Program-made: the position numbers and the translations under genes
Shown: positions 1 to 6,153 of the stretch, in pieces
How the letters are laid out: each line of letters begins with the position of its first letter
How positions within the stretch are numbered: the first letter of the stretch is position 1
Origin: Chloroflexota bacterium
GTDB taxonomy: Bacteria; Chloroflexota; Anaerolineae; Anaerolineales; DRMV01
DNA: 9,371 nucleotides
Direction: 5' to 3'
NCBI GenBank assembly: GCA_013154225.1
Contig: JAADCW010000138.1
Location: 1-9,371 of the forward strand
Notes under the pieces: model-generated
Told to the model about the DNA's origin: nothing
What the model saw: only the letters and a program-made list of their open reading frames with translations
The model's database searches: none

Positions 1-4
1 CACC

Positions 5-1540
5 TTATCGCGCAGGCGCAAAATAGTTTTTCCGCAGATCTTCGTAATCTGCCGACGTGTGGGCGTTGAGAATGCGGAAGAAATCTTCAGGTGTAGCCAA
101 CTTCCCCTGCATTTGGGTTTGGTAATCGCGCAAAAAGGCAAAAAAGGCCGGGTCGCCTATGCGCTGGCGGAGATCTTCCATAAACTCCGCACCGCGCAAA
201 TAAGTGGCATTCACATACGGGCGGAAGGTCGCATAATCGTAAATACTGCGGTTGATGTAGCCTTCAGGGTGAAACCAATAAACCCGAAAGCCCCACCACA
301 AATGCGCGTCTTTGGGGTAGTTGTCTTGATAGAAAAGGCGCTCGCTGTATGTGGCCAGGGCTTCGTCCAACCACGGCTGCATGGCCTGATCGTTCCCCAC
401 CTGGTCGTACCACCACTGATGGGAAAGTTCGTGCATTCCCAACGACACCAGATTGTTGAGAATGGTGCCGTTGTATTGATGATAAAAATTGGTGCTCAGG
501 AAGACCAGCCCACTGTATTCCATCCCATCGGCTGCTTCAGTGGCCACAATGGCCAAATGCTCCCGCGGCAAAGGGCCGTAATATTTTGAAAAGGTGGTCA
601 CGGCTTTGCGCGCATACGTAGCCAAGGCCTTGCCACCTGCGGCCAATTCGGGGAAGTAGTAACTGGTGATGGTAATGCCTTGGGCCTGGCTTTGGGCTGT
701 GCGAAATTCGGGGCTAATGGAAAACGCGAACGCGCGCGCCGCGGTCAAACGATAGTGCCCATCCTCAGCAGGTTGTGTGCTGGCCGCGACGCGCACGCCA
801 TCGGGTGCATCGGTTATTTTGAGGGTGACGTCAAAATCAGCCGCGGGGTAAACCAAATGATCGCCAAAAGGCCAGGGCTTATGCCACAACCATCCTTGGG
901 AAGCATCGTAAGGCACCACAAAGGGATACCAATCCACCAAATTGATTTGCCGGGCGCTGGCGCCGAAAATGCGGCTGGCTGTTTTGTACGGCAATTTGAG
1001 ACGGTAACGGATTTCCAGGGTTACAGACTGCCCCGGCTGAAGCGGCTGGGGAAGGTGCACTTCCCAACGCGTGCCGCCTGAGAAAGTGCCCTTCACGGCC
1101 TGCCCTTCCACCGTGACCTTCTGCAAATGGAATACGCCATCCCACTGGGCGGGTTCCACATTGAACACCAAATTTTTCAGCGGCTTCTGTGTAGTGTTGG
1201 GATACACCACCTGCTCGGTGACGTCCAGGGTGCGCTGCCAATAATCCAGATGGGCGTCCAAACGATATTGCGCCCGCGGCGGTGGGGTTGGTGTAGGCGT
1301 CCAGGTGGGCGTGGGCGTGTTTTGCGGGGTAGGGCTGGGGGTAATGGTGGGGGGAATGGGCGTGTTGGTCGCAGGAAGAAAGGGGGTGGACGTGGGCGTG
1401 CGGGTCACGGACACAGGGCTTTGAAGCGCGGCAATGGATACAGGCCGCTGCCAACCCGCGCACGCGGCCAAAAGCATCATCAAGAGCGCCCACAATGCGC
1501 CCTGTTTGCACAATTTGCACGAAAAAGGATAATGGCTCAT
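5..1540 (-). CDS. M1-family (gluzincin) zinc aminopeptidase-like lipoprotein
   Basis: Predicted cell-surface metallopeptidase of 511 residues. Residues 1-27 form a lipoprotein signal peptide: Lys9 and Lys12, a hydrophobic core, then lipobox L24-A-A-C27. Residues 48-88 are a Thr/Pro low-complexity linker. An M1-like N-terminal beta domain follows at about 91-285. The catalytic domain has D338-G-M-E-Y, which corresponds to the GAMEN substrate-binding motif, then H370-E-L-S-H374 and, 18 residues later, E393. This is the exact HExxH-x18-E zinc site of M1. Y447 in TYLRG matches the transition-state tyrosine of the family. The chain stops soon after the catalytic domain, so the large C-terminal helical domain of PepN-type enzymes (about 850 residues) is missing. 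Substrate is unknown; released N-terminal amino acids or a peptidase-like scaffold role are both possible. The ATG at 1540 gives a good signal peptide but has no visible Shine-Dalgarno, because a terminator hairpin ends 14 bases upstream. TTG codons at residues 10 and 16 are weaker alternatives. Confidence 0.9.
   Translation of the reverse strand: MSHYPFSCKLCKQGALWALLMMLLAACAGWQRPVSIAALQSPVSVTRTPTSTPFLPATNTPIPPTITPSPTPQNTPTPTWTPTPTPPPRAQYRLDAHLDYWQRTLDVTEQVVYPNTTQKPLKNLVFNVEPAQWDGVFHLQKVTVEGQAVKGTFSGGTRWEVHLPQPLQPGQSVTLEIRYRLKLPYKTASRIFGASARQINLVDWYPFVVPYDASQGWLWHKPWPFGDHLVYPAADFDVTLKITDAPDGVRVAASTQPAEDGHYRLTAARAFAFSISPEFRTAQSQAQGITITSYYFPELAAGGKALATYARKAVTTFSKYYGPLPREHLAIVATEAADGMEYSGLVFLSTNFYHQYNGTILNNLVSLGMHELSHQWWYDQVGNDQAMQPWLDEALATYSERLFYQDNYPKDAHLWWGFRVYWFHPEGYINRSIYDYATFRPYVNATYLRGAEFMEDLRQRIGDPAFFAFLRDYQTQMQGKLATPEDFFRILNAHTSADYEDLRKNYFAPAR
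1277..1399 (-). repeat. Thr/Pro low-complexity linker coding tract (M1 lipoprotein)
   Basis: This in-frame tract encodes residues 48-88 of the M1 lipoprotein, mostly alternating Thr and Pro with a few Ser, Ile and Asn. It separates the lipidated N-terminus from the folded peptidase and probably works as a flexible wall-spanning spacer. The plus strand is strongly G-rich here, with five runs of three or more G between 1326 and 1360. Confidence 0.8.
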
Positions 1541-1545
1541 AACGA

Positions 1546-1584
1546 CAAAGAAAACCGCCCGCCCACCAATTGGCAGGCGGGCGG
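1546..1584 (-). terminator. Rho-independent terminator after the GNAT gene
   Basis: On the minus strand a perfect 9-bp GC-only stem (CCGCCCGCC with GGCGGGCGG; plus-strand positions 1576-1584 and 1555-1563) closes a 12-base loop containing CCAATTGG. It is followed immediately by TTTTCTTTG (1546-1554). This is the classic intrinsic terminator layout. It starts 14 bases after the GNAT stop codon and ends directly before the M1 lipoprotein ATG, so it also lies in that gene's leader. Confidence 0.87.
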
Positions 1585-1598
1585 CTGTGGCTCTGGGT

Positions 1599-2732
1599 TT
1601 AGATGGCTTTGCGATACACCCGATGGTTTTTGTATTCCTTCGCGCCGATGTTCTTCAAATCTTTGCGCATCTGCACCGCGGTTTCGGCCACTTGGGTGAG
1701 TTCCGCGTGCTCAAAACGGTTTTCCGAGCGCACAGTCTGATACATTTCCTCATACAGCAACACATTGGCGCCGCGGCCGTGATATTGAGGCAAAACGCCT
1801 GCACCGTTGAGGGAAATCCAATTGGTGCGGGCCCGCTCGATGAGCAAATCGGCAATGTTCCACGGATACAAATGCCCCTTAGCCCGCTGCATGGCCTTGG
1901 ACACATCGGGGAACCCAAACAGGAAGCCAATCACCTCGTCATCGCCGTGCAGGATGATCTTGATATAGCGAGGCACGGCCACCAGCACCAGGGTGTCCAC
2001 GATATATTTGATTTCTCGCTCGGTGAGGGGGTAATATTCCCAGTTGTTGACAAAGGTGTTGTTGTAGGTTTCGCCAATCTTCCGTGCCCAGCGGCGAATC
2101 TCCGCGGTGGATTTGAACGTGTGCACCCGGAACGTGCCGCGTTCCTGCACCCGCCGCGCAATGCGGTGGATGCGTTCCGGCAGTTCGTAATCCGGCGCGT
2201 GGACATAGGTGGAAACAAAATCCACCTCTTTCTCAAACCCCATTGCCTCCATAAACTTGGGGTAATAAGGGAAGTTGTAATTCATCATGTCCATCATCTG
2301 CCGGTGTTCAAAACCTTCAATTTGGATACCATAGCCGTTGAACGCGCTAAACCCCTTGGGGCCGACCAGGGTATCCAGGCCGCGCTTGTGCGCCCATTCT
2401 TCCACCCGTGCAAACAATGCCTTGGCAACTTCCAAATCTTCAATGACATCAAAGAAATAAAAACTCGCGGTCTTCTTGTTGTGATATTCGTTGTAGGGCT
2501 TGATTTCCAGCGCGGCAATACGCCCTACGACCTCCCCATCGCGCTCGGCCAGGAAGAAGTCGGCATCGGAATGCTCATAAAAAGGATGCTTTTGCTTGTT
2601 GAGGGCGAATTCAATGTCGCGCATAAAGGGCGGAACCCACTGCGGGGTGCCGCGGTACAAATCATAGTGGAAGCGGACAAATTTGCGCACGTCGGCGCGG
2701 TTGGTGGTATCAATTTGGCGGACGCTCAACAT
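1599..2732 (-). CDS. Double GNAT-fold acyltransferase-like protein
   Basis: A 377-residue cytoplasmic protein that I read as two GNAT (acyl-CoA N-acyltransferase) folds in tandem. In the N-terminal half (about 1-180), 'ERDGEVVGRIAAL' (63-75) looks like GNAT strand beta4, followed by a helix (103-118) ending in GLDTLVGP. In the C-terminal half (about 200-377), 'DDEVIGFLFGFPD' (264-276) is a second beta4-like strand, and Q316-Y-H-G-R-G321 fits the Q/RxxGxG acetyl-CoA pyrophosphate loop (motif A) leading into its helix. Only the second half shows an intact acyl-CoA loop, so the first may be a pseudo-domain or substrate platform. The overall look resembles the uncharacterised E. coli YghO-type family, from memory and unverified. 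No substrate can be named. Start: AAAGGAG (2740-2746 complement) lies 7 bases before the ATG. The gene is apparently monocistronic, with a 264-base gap upstream and a strong terminator downstream. Confidence 0.85.
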   Translation of the reverse strand: MLSVRQIDTTNRADVRKFVRFHYDLYRGTPQWVPPFMRDIEFALNKQKHPFYEHSDADFFLAERDGEVVGRIAALEIKPYNEYHNKKTASFYFFDVIEDLEVAKALFARVEEWAHKRGLDTLVGPKGFSAFNGYGIQIEGFEHRQMMDMMNYNFPYYPKFMEAMGFEKEVDFVSTYVHAPDYELPERIHRIARRVQERGTFRVHTFKSTAEIRRWARKIGETYNNTFVNNWEYYPLTEREIKYIVDTLVLVAVPRYIKIILHGDDEVIGFLFGFPDVSKAMQRAKGHLYPWNIADLLIERARTNWISLNGAGVLPQYHGRGANVLLYEEMYQTVRSENRFEHAELTQVAETAVQMRKDLKNIGAKEYKNHRVYRKAI

Positions 2733-2776
2733 AAGAACGCTCCTTTAGGTCAGGATAAATGCTTCGCTGTAACCTC

Positions 2777-2859
2777 AATTGCGGACCAACATAGCACAAA
2801 ACCACAAGCAGGCTCAACACACTGCTCAAAGCAACAAGGCGCTGACGTGGTCCGCAATT
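2777..2859. repeat. 12-bp perfect inverted repeat upstream of the GNAT gene
   Basis: AATTGCGGACCA at 2777-2788 is repeated exactly, inverted, as TGGTCCGCAATT at 2848-2859, with 59 bases between. Outside the arms, GTAAC (2769-2773) and GTTAC (2865-2869) also pair, giving imperfect 20/22-base arms. The trinucleotide GCT flanks the outer ends at 2766-2768 and 2870-2872. Inside, AGCAG (2807-2811) and CTGCT (2822-2826) form a small secondary inverted repeat. The site lies between the sigma gene stop and the GNAT start. It may be a paired operator, an RNA stem, or the ends of a very small non-autonomous element. Confidence 0.75.
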
Positions 2860-2897
2860 TTAAAGTTACGCTATAAGTATACACCTATCAAAGCCAA

Positions 2898-2928
2898 CAT
2901 GGCCACGGCCATACAGCGCGTGGCCATG
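2898..2928. other. 10-bp hairpin downstream of the sigma gene
   Basis: CATGGCCACG (2898-2907) pairs perfectly with CGTGGCCATG (2919-2928) across an 11-base loop, about 70 bases after the sigma factor stop codon. On the minus strand the bases after the stem read TTGGCTTTG, which is T-rich but interrupted, so it is at best an atypical terminator for the yceD-sigma transcript. A 3'-end stabilising stem is equally possible. Confidence 0.55.
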
Positions 2929-2996
2929 CATGGTACCAACAGCATCATATCGTGCTTTTATATAACCCCACTCAAGGCCAAAGCGTTCCGCAAGGT

Positions 2997-4121
2997 TCAG
3001 TCCAGATAATCCCGCAACTGCCGCGTGCGGCTGGGATGCCGCAAACGGCGCAGGGCTTTGTTTTCAATTTGGCGAATGCGCTCGCGGGTGAGGCCAAATT
3101 TGCTGGCAATTTCTTCCAGGGTCAGCGGATGCCCACCTTCCAGGCCGTAGCGCAGGCGAATGACCTGTGCTTCGCGCGGGGGCAGGGTTTCCAACACAGC
3201 CTTGATGCGTTCCTGCAAAATGCGCTGATAGGCCAGTTGGGAAGGTGCGGGGGCGCGTTTGTCTTCGATGAACGCGCCTAACTCAGTCTCTTCGTCGGTA
3301 TGGTCGGTGACCGGGGCTTCCAACGAAAGGGGATACCATGAAACCTGCAACATCCACTGCACCTTTTGCGGCGGCATTTCCATGGCCTCGGCAAGTTCTT
3401 CGGTGGTAGGCGGGCGCCCCAGCCGCTGTTCCAAAGATTGGCGGTGGCGATACATAATGCGGATGCGCTCCAGCATGTGCACAGGCACCCGAATGGTGCG
3501 CCCTTGATCCGCAATGGCTCGGCTGACGGTTTGGCGGATCCACCACGTGGCATAGGTAGAAAAACGAAAGCCGCGGCGATAATCGAACTTGTCCACGGCT
3601 TTCATCAAACCTAAATTGCCTTCTTGAATCAGATCGGCGAACGGCACACCTCGGCCAATGTAGCGTTTTGCGATGCTGACCACCAGGCGGGTGTTGGCCC
3701 GAATAAGGTGTTCCCTGGCGATCTGGCCGTCTTCCACCAAGGCCTCCAACGCTTCCCGCCGCGCTTTTGGAAGCTCGCGGCCTCGACGTTTGAGTTCGCG
3801 CTCCGCGTCGCGTCCTCGCGCCACCCGTTGGGCTAAGGCCAGCTCTTCAGACGCACTTAGCAAAGGCACTCGCGACATCTCTTTGAGATACTGTCCCACA
3901 GTATCCACTTCTTCTTCGGGAACCGACGGCAGGCCGACGCGCACATCTTCGTCCACCACGTCGATGCCTTGTTTTTCCAGATAGGCCAAAATGCGGCCTA
4001 AAGATTGCCGATTGCCGTCGGGACAGCAGGCCATTAGGTCTTCGGTTGTCAAGTAACCCCGCACTTCTGCCTGCTCCAAGAGCGTCGAAAGCGCCAGATG
4101 CGGCTCAGGCATTGCAGACAT
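2997..4121 (-). CDS. sigA: RNA polymerase sigma-70 factor, RpoD/SigA type
   Basis: A 374-residue group 1/2 sigma factor that directs core RNA polymerase to promoters. Residues 9-60 form a small region 1.1-like helical domain ending in EKQGIDVVDED. Region 1.2 is about 73-100 ('TVGQYLKEMSRVPLL'). Region 2 is about 134-212, with the core-binding stretch 'LIQEGNLGLMKAVDKFDY' (164-181) and the -10-recognition and melting stretch 'FRFSTYATWWIRQ' (185-197). Region 3 is about 213-290, with the finger sequence LGAFIEDK (281-288). Region 4 is about 300-374, with the -35-binding helix-turn-helix at 334-356 ('TRERIRQIENKALRRLR' at 345-361). All regions are present, and the length is close to B. subtilis SigA. 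It is very likely the primary sigma factor, but a group 2 paralogue cannot be excluded because Anaerolineae often carry several. Start: GGGAGGA (4129-4135 complement) lies 7 bases before the ATG. It sits 20 bases after yceD and shares its promoter. Confidence 0.95.
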   Translation of the reverse strand: MSAMPEPHLALSTLLEQAEVRGYLTTEDLMACCPDGNRQSLGRILAYLEKQGIDVVDEDVRVGLPSVPEEEVDTVGQYLKEMSRVPLLSASEELALAQRVARGRDAERELKRRGRELPKARREALEALVEDGQIAREHLIRANTRLVVSIAKRYIGRGVPFADLIQEGNLGLMKAVDKFDYRRGFRFSTYATWWIRQTVSRAIADQGRTIRVPVHMLERIRIMYRHRQSLEQRLGRPPTTEELAEAMEMPPQKVQWMLQVSWYPLSLEAPVTDHTDEETELGAFIEDKRAPAPSQLAYQRILQERIKAVLETLPPREAQVIRLRYGLEGGHPLTLEEIASKFGLTRERIRQIENKALRRLRHPSRTRQLRDYLD

Positions 4122-4141
4122 GCAGTTTTCCTCCCAAGGGG

Positions 4142-4648
4142 TTAGCGCTCGAGAAGGGTCTTCAAAATTTCCAGCCGAGGATCAATATGCTCTACCGTAT
4201 GCCCACAATCTTCCACGTTGCGGTTGGCGCCGCACACCGGGCACAAACCTTTGCAGTCTTCCGCGCACAAGGGCTTGATGGGGAAATCCAACCACATATA
4301 TTCCCGCACCAAGGGCGCAACGTCGATTTGGCCGCTTTCCGGATACAACAACCCTGATTCGCCCACGTTTTTGGGCGAAAAAGCGTATAATTCGGTGAAA
4401 TCGGCCACCAATTTTTGCTCGAAGGGCTCTAAACAACGCACGCACTCCGCGGGCGTGGTGGCCTGCAAGTGCGCTTGAAAAAGTAAGCCCTGCGGTGTAC
4501 GGCTAACCGTAATGTGACCGGCCAGGTCATGCAACGGCAGGTCGTCTAATACCAAATCGGGAATCTCAAAAAGAAATTCCCGGCTATAGCCGACTTGCTC
4601 GTGCGCGATGAAGCCGACATTCAGCCGGAAAGGATTGTCGTGAGCCAC
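4142..4648 (-). CDS. yceD: DUF177/YceD family protein (23S rRNA accumulation factor)
   Basis: A 168-residue member of the YceD/DUF177 family, known in bacteria and plastids for a role in 23S rRNA accumulation and large-subunit biogenesis. Family hallmarks are the CVRC pair (C69, C72) in 'ECVRCLEPF' and the C-terminal signature 'PLCAEDCKGLCPVCGANR' (126-143), with C128, C132, C136 and C139 plus C148. This suggests one or two zinc or structural Cys sites. The start is GTG at 4648, supported by GGAG (4656-4659 complement) 7 bases upstream and by the promoter just beyond it. In many bacteria yceD is followed by rpmF (ribosomal protein L32). Here the next gene, 20 bases on, is the sigma factor and no rpmF is present. 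The conserved Cys pattern makes the family call firm; the role in this organism is inferred. Confidence 0.9.
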   Translation of the reverse strand: MAHDNPFRLNVGFIAHEQVGYSREFLFEIPDLVLDDLPLHDLAGHITVSRTPQGLLFQAHLQATTPAECVRCLEPFEQKLVADFTELYAFSPKNVGESGLLYPESGQIDVAPLVREYMWLDFPIKPLCAEDCKGLCPVCGANRNVEDCGHTVEHIDPRLEILKTLLER

Positions 4649-4654
4649 CGCGAT

Positions 4655-4660
4655 GCTCCA
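4655..4660 (-). promoter_or_regulatory. Ribosome binding site fixing the yceD GTG start
   Basis: The minus strand reads TGGAGC here, with GGAG 7 bases before GTG (4646-4648). No in-frame ATG lies nearby upstream, and the promoter -10 box is only about 40 bases upstream. Together these make the GTG start the best choice. Confidence 0.7.
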
Positions 4661-4679
4661 AAGAAGGATTTTTGCAAAT

Positions 4680-4715
4680 CGTTTTGATTATAACATAGCG
4701 CCTAAAGGAAGTCAA
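4680..4715 (-). promoter_or_regulatory. Near-consensus extended -10 sigma-70 promoter for yceD-sigA
   Basis: The minus strand carries -35 TTGACT (4710-4715), a 17-base spacer and a perfect -10 TATAAT (4687-4692). TG one base before the -10 makes it an extended -10 promoter. The predicted transcription start is near 4680, leaving a leader of about 32 bases to the yceD GTG. The -35 box overlaps the end of the Shine-Dalgarno of the divergent rdgB gene. The -10 overlaps a possible plus-strand -10 (TATAAC, 4689-4694). Confidence 0.88.
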
Positions 4716-4720
4716 CGACA

Positions 4721-5338
4721 ATGAGACATAATTTACAACCCCTCCTCATCGCTACTGGCAATCGAGGCAAACAGCGCGAATATCGCGACCTGCTCAAAGG
4801 CCTTCCCTTTCAACTGCGTTTTCCCCAAGATACCGGGATTGACCTCGAAGTCGAAGAAACCGGCACCACCTACGCGCAAAATGCCGCGCTCAAAGCCACG
4901 GCCTGGGCGCAAGCCACGGGGTGGCTGGTGTTGGCCGACGATTCTGGCCTGGAAGTGGAAGCTTTGGACGGCGCGCCTGGGCTCTATTCTGCCCGCTATG
5001 CCCCAGGGCCACACCCCACCGATGCCGACCGCCGTCGGTATCTGCTGGACAATTTACAACACCACCCCCGTCCCTGGAAGGCGCGCTTTGTTTGCGTGAT
5101 TGCCGTCGCCGCGCCCGAGGGCATCCTGCACTTTGCCGAAGGCGTATGCCACGGCGAAATCATCCCTGAAGAACGGGGGGAACACGGTTTTGGGTATGAC
5201 CCCCTCTTCTTCCTTCCCGACCACGGGCGCACCATGGCCGAGTTGTCGCCCGAAGAGAAAAACCGCATCAGCCATCGGGCCCGCGCCGCGCAAGCCATTC
5301 ACCCCATTTTGCTGGCTTTGGCACAGCAGGGAGAATAA
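4721..5338 (+). CDS. rdgB: XTP/dITP diphosphatase, RdgB/HAM1 family
   Basis: A 205-residue non-canonical purine NTP pyrophosphatase. It hydrolyses XTP, ITP and dITP to the monophosphate plus pyrophosphate, keeping deaminated purines out of DNA and RNA. Family motifs appear in order: the phosphate-binding 'ATGNRGKQRE' (11-20; N14, K17), 'EETGTTYAQNA' (45-55) with the metal-binding Glu, 'DDSGLEVEALDGAPGLYSAR' (73-92) with the catalytic Asp in DDSG, 'HGFGYDPLF' (155-163) for base recognition, and 'SPEEKNRISHRARA' (176-189) with the conserved K180 and S184-H-R. The length is typical of the family (about 200). The ATG is preceded by AAAGGAAG (4704-4711), 9 bases away. It is the only plus-strand gene, diverging from yceD-sigA and converging on trmD, whose stop is 58 bases away. 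I see no strong terminator in that gap. Confidence 0.96.
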   Translation: MRHNLQPLLIATGNRGKQREYRDLLKGLPFQLRFPQDTGIDLEVEETGTTYAQNAALKATAWAQATGWLVLADDSGLEVEALDGAPGLYSARYAPGPHPTDADRRRYLLDNLQHHPRPWKARFVCVIAVAAPEGILHFAEGVCHGEIIPEERGEHGFGYDPLFFLPDHGRTMAELSPEEKNRISHRARAAQAIHPILLALAQQGE

Positions 5339-5396
5339 CGCACCGCCGTTAACGCAAGCCAACGCGCAAAACGCGCTTCTCTGCAAAGCGGCGCAA

Positions 5397-6149
5397 TTAC
5401 GCCTCGCGCGCTTCTCGCTGGCGCTCGGCCTCCCACCGGGCGATGAGTTCCTGCTCTTCGGGGGTCAGTTCAGCTTTGGCGAGCAGGTCTGGGCGGCGTT
5501 CCCACGTACGGCGCAGAGACTGCTCCCGCCGCCAGCGGGCAATACGACCGTGATCGCCTGAACGCAATACTTCGGGCACTTCCCAGCCGCGGAACACTGG
5601 GGGGCGGGTGTAATGAGGGTGTTCCAACAAACCCGCGGCGTGGGAATCTTTGGCCGGCGCGTCGGGGTCGCCCAACACACCGGGCAGCAGACGGGTGACG
5701 GCATCCAACACCACCATCGCAGCCAGTTCGCCGCCGGTGAGGACGTAATCGCCAATGGAAATTTCGTCGGTCACCAAATGTTGACGGACGCGCTCGTCCA
5801 CCCCTTCGTAACGGCCACAAAGCAAAGCCAGATGGGGCTGTTGGGCCAATTCCCGGGCAACGGCCTGGGTAAAAGGCCGACCTTGGGGGGTGAGCAAAAT
5901 CACCGGGCAGGTCGGCGGGCTTCCCAACACACCTTCGACGGCTTTGAAAATCGGCTCTGGCTTCATCACCATGCCGCCACCGCCGCCGTAAGGTTCGTCA
6001 TCCACCACGTGGTGCTTATCAGTGGTCCAATCGCGGATGTTGTGCAAATAAATCTCAGCCAACCCCCGCTCGCGGGCGCGGGCAATGATGCTCACATCAA
6101 TGTAAGGATGAAACACCTCTGGAAAGAGGGTGAAAATATCAAAGCGCAT
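5397..6149 (-). CDS. trmD: tRNA (guanine(37)-N1)-methyltransferase TrmD
   Basis: A 250-residue SPOUT-class methyltransferase that puts m1G at position 37 next to the anticodon, preventing +1 frameshifts; it acts as a homodimer using S-adenosylmethionine. Diagnostic motifs are the N-terminal 'MRFDIFTLFPEVF', 'DEPYGGGGGMVMKPEPIF' (51-68), the trefoil-knot cofactor segments 'LLTPQGRPF' (85-93), 'LLCGRYEGVDERV' (109-121) and 'EISIGDYVLTGGELAA' (129-144), then 'KDSHAAGLLEHPHYTRPP' (167-184) with the catalytic-base candidate D168, and the C-terminal tRNA-binding domain with 'LRSGDHGRIARWRREQSL' (195-212). The length fits the family. GGAG (6160-6163 complement) lies 10 bases before the ATG and inside the previous gene, whose stop is only 4 bases upstream. 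TrmD usually sits with rpsP, rimM and rplS. Here it is last in a wall-enzyme operon. Confidence 0.97.
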   Translation of the reverse strand: MRFDIFTLFPEVFHPYIDVSIIARARERGLAEIYLHNIRDWTTDKHHVVDDEPYGGGGGMVMKPEPIFKAVEGVLGSPPTCPVILLTPQGRPFTQAVARELAQQPHLALLCGRYEGVDERVRQHLVTDEISIGDYVLTGGELAAMVVLDAVTRLLPGVLGDPDAPAKDSHAAGLLEHPHYTRPPVFRGWEVPEVLRSGDHGRIARWRREQSLRRTWERRPDLLAKAELTPEEQELIARWEAERQREAREA

Positions 6150-6153
6150 AGGG

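Noticed and set aside
1277..1399. Thr/Pro tract considered as a tandem DNA repeat or CRISPR-like array.
   Set aside because: No fixed unit or spacers; it is an in-frame low-complexity protein linker.
1127..1699. A 190-codon plus-strand frame rich in Gly and Arg.
   Set aside because: It is the antisense reading of the Thr/Pro linker and crosses the terminator hairpin; no domain and no ribosome site seen.
1587..2876. A 429-codon open frame on the plus strand covering the whole GNAT gene, longer than the gene itself.
   Set aside because: No recognisable domain, odd His/Phe-rich composition, and it runs through the upstream repeat region. The minus-strand frame has GNAT motifs, a good ribosome site and a terminator.
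2871..2897. TATACT on the minus strand as a -10 for the GNAT gene.
   Set aside because: The sequence 17 bases upstream lies in the hairpin and does not resemble TTGACA; extended -10 TG is out of register.
2930..2975. TATATA and TATGAT as -10 boxes for a minus-strand promoter upstream of GNAT.
   Set aside because: No acceptable -35 at 16-18 bases; TTGAGT is 5 or 20 bases away.
5339..5396. Possible bidirectional terminator between rdgB and trmD (GCGC AAAAC GCGC).
   Set aside because: Only a 4-bp stem with no T tract; not enough to call.
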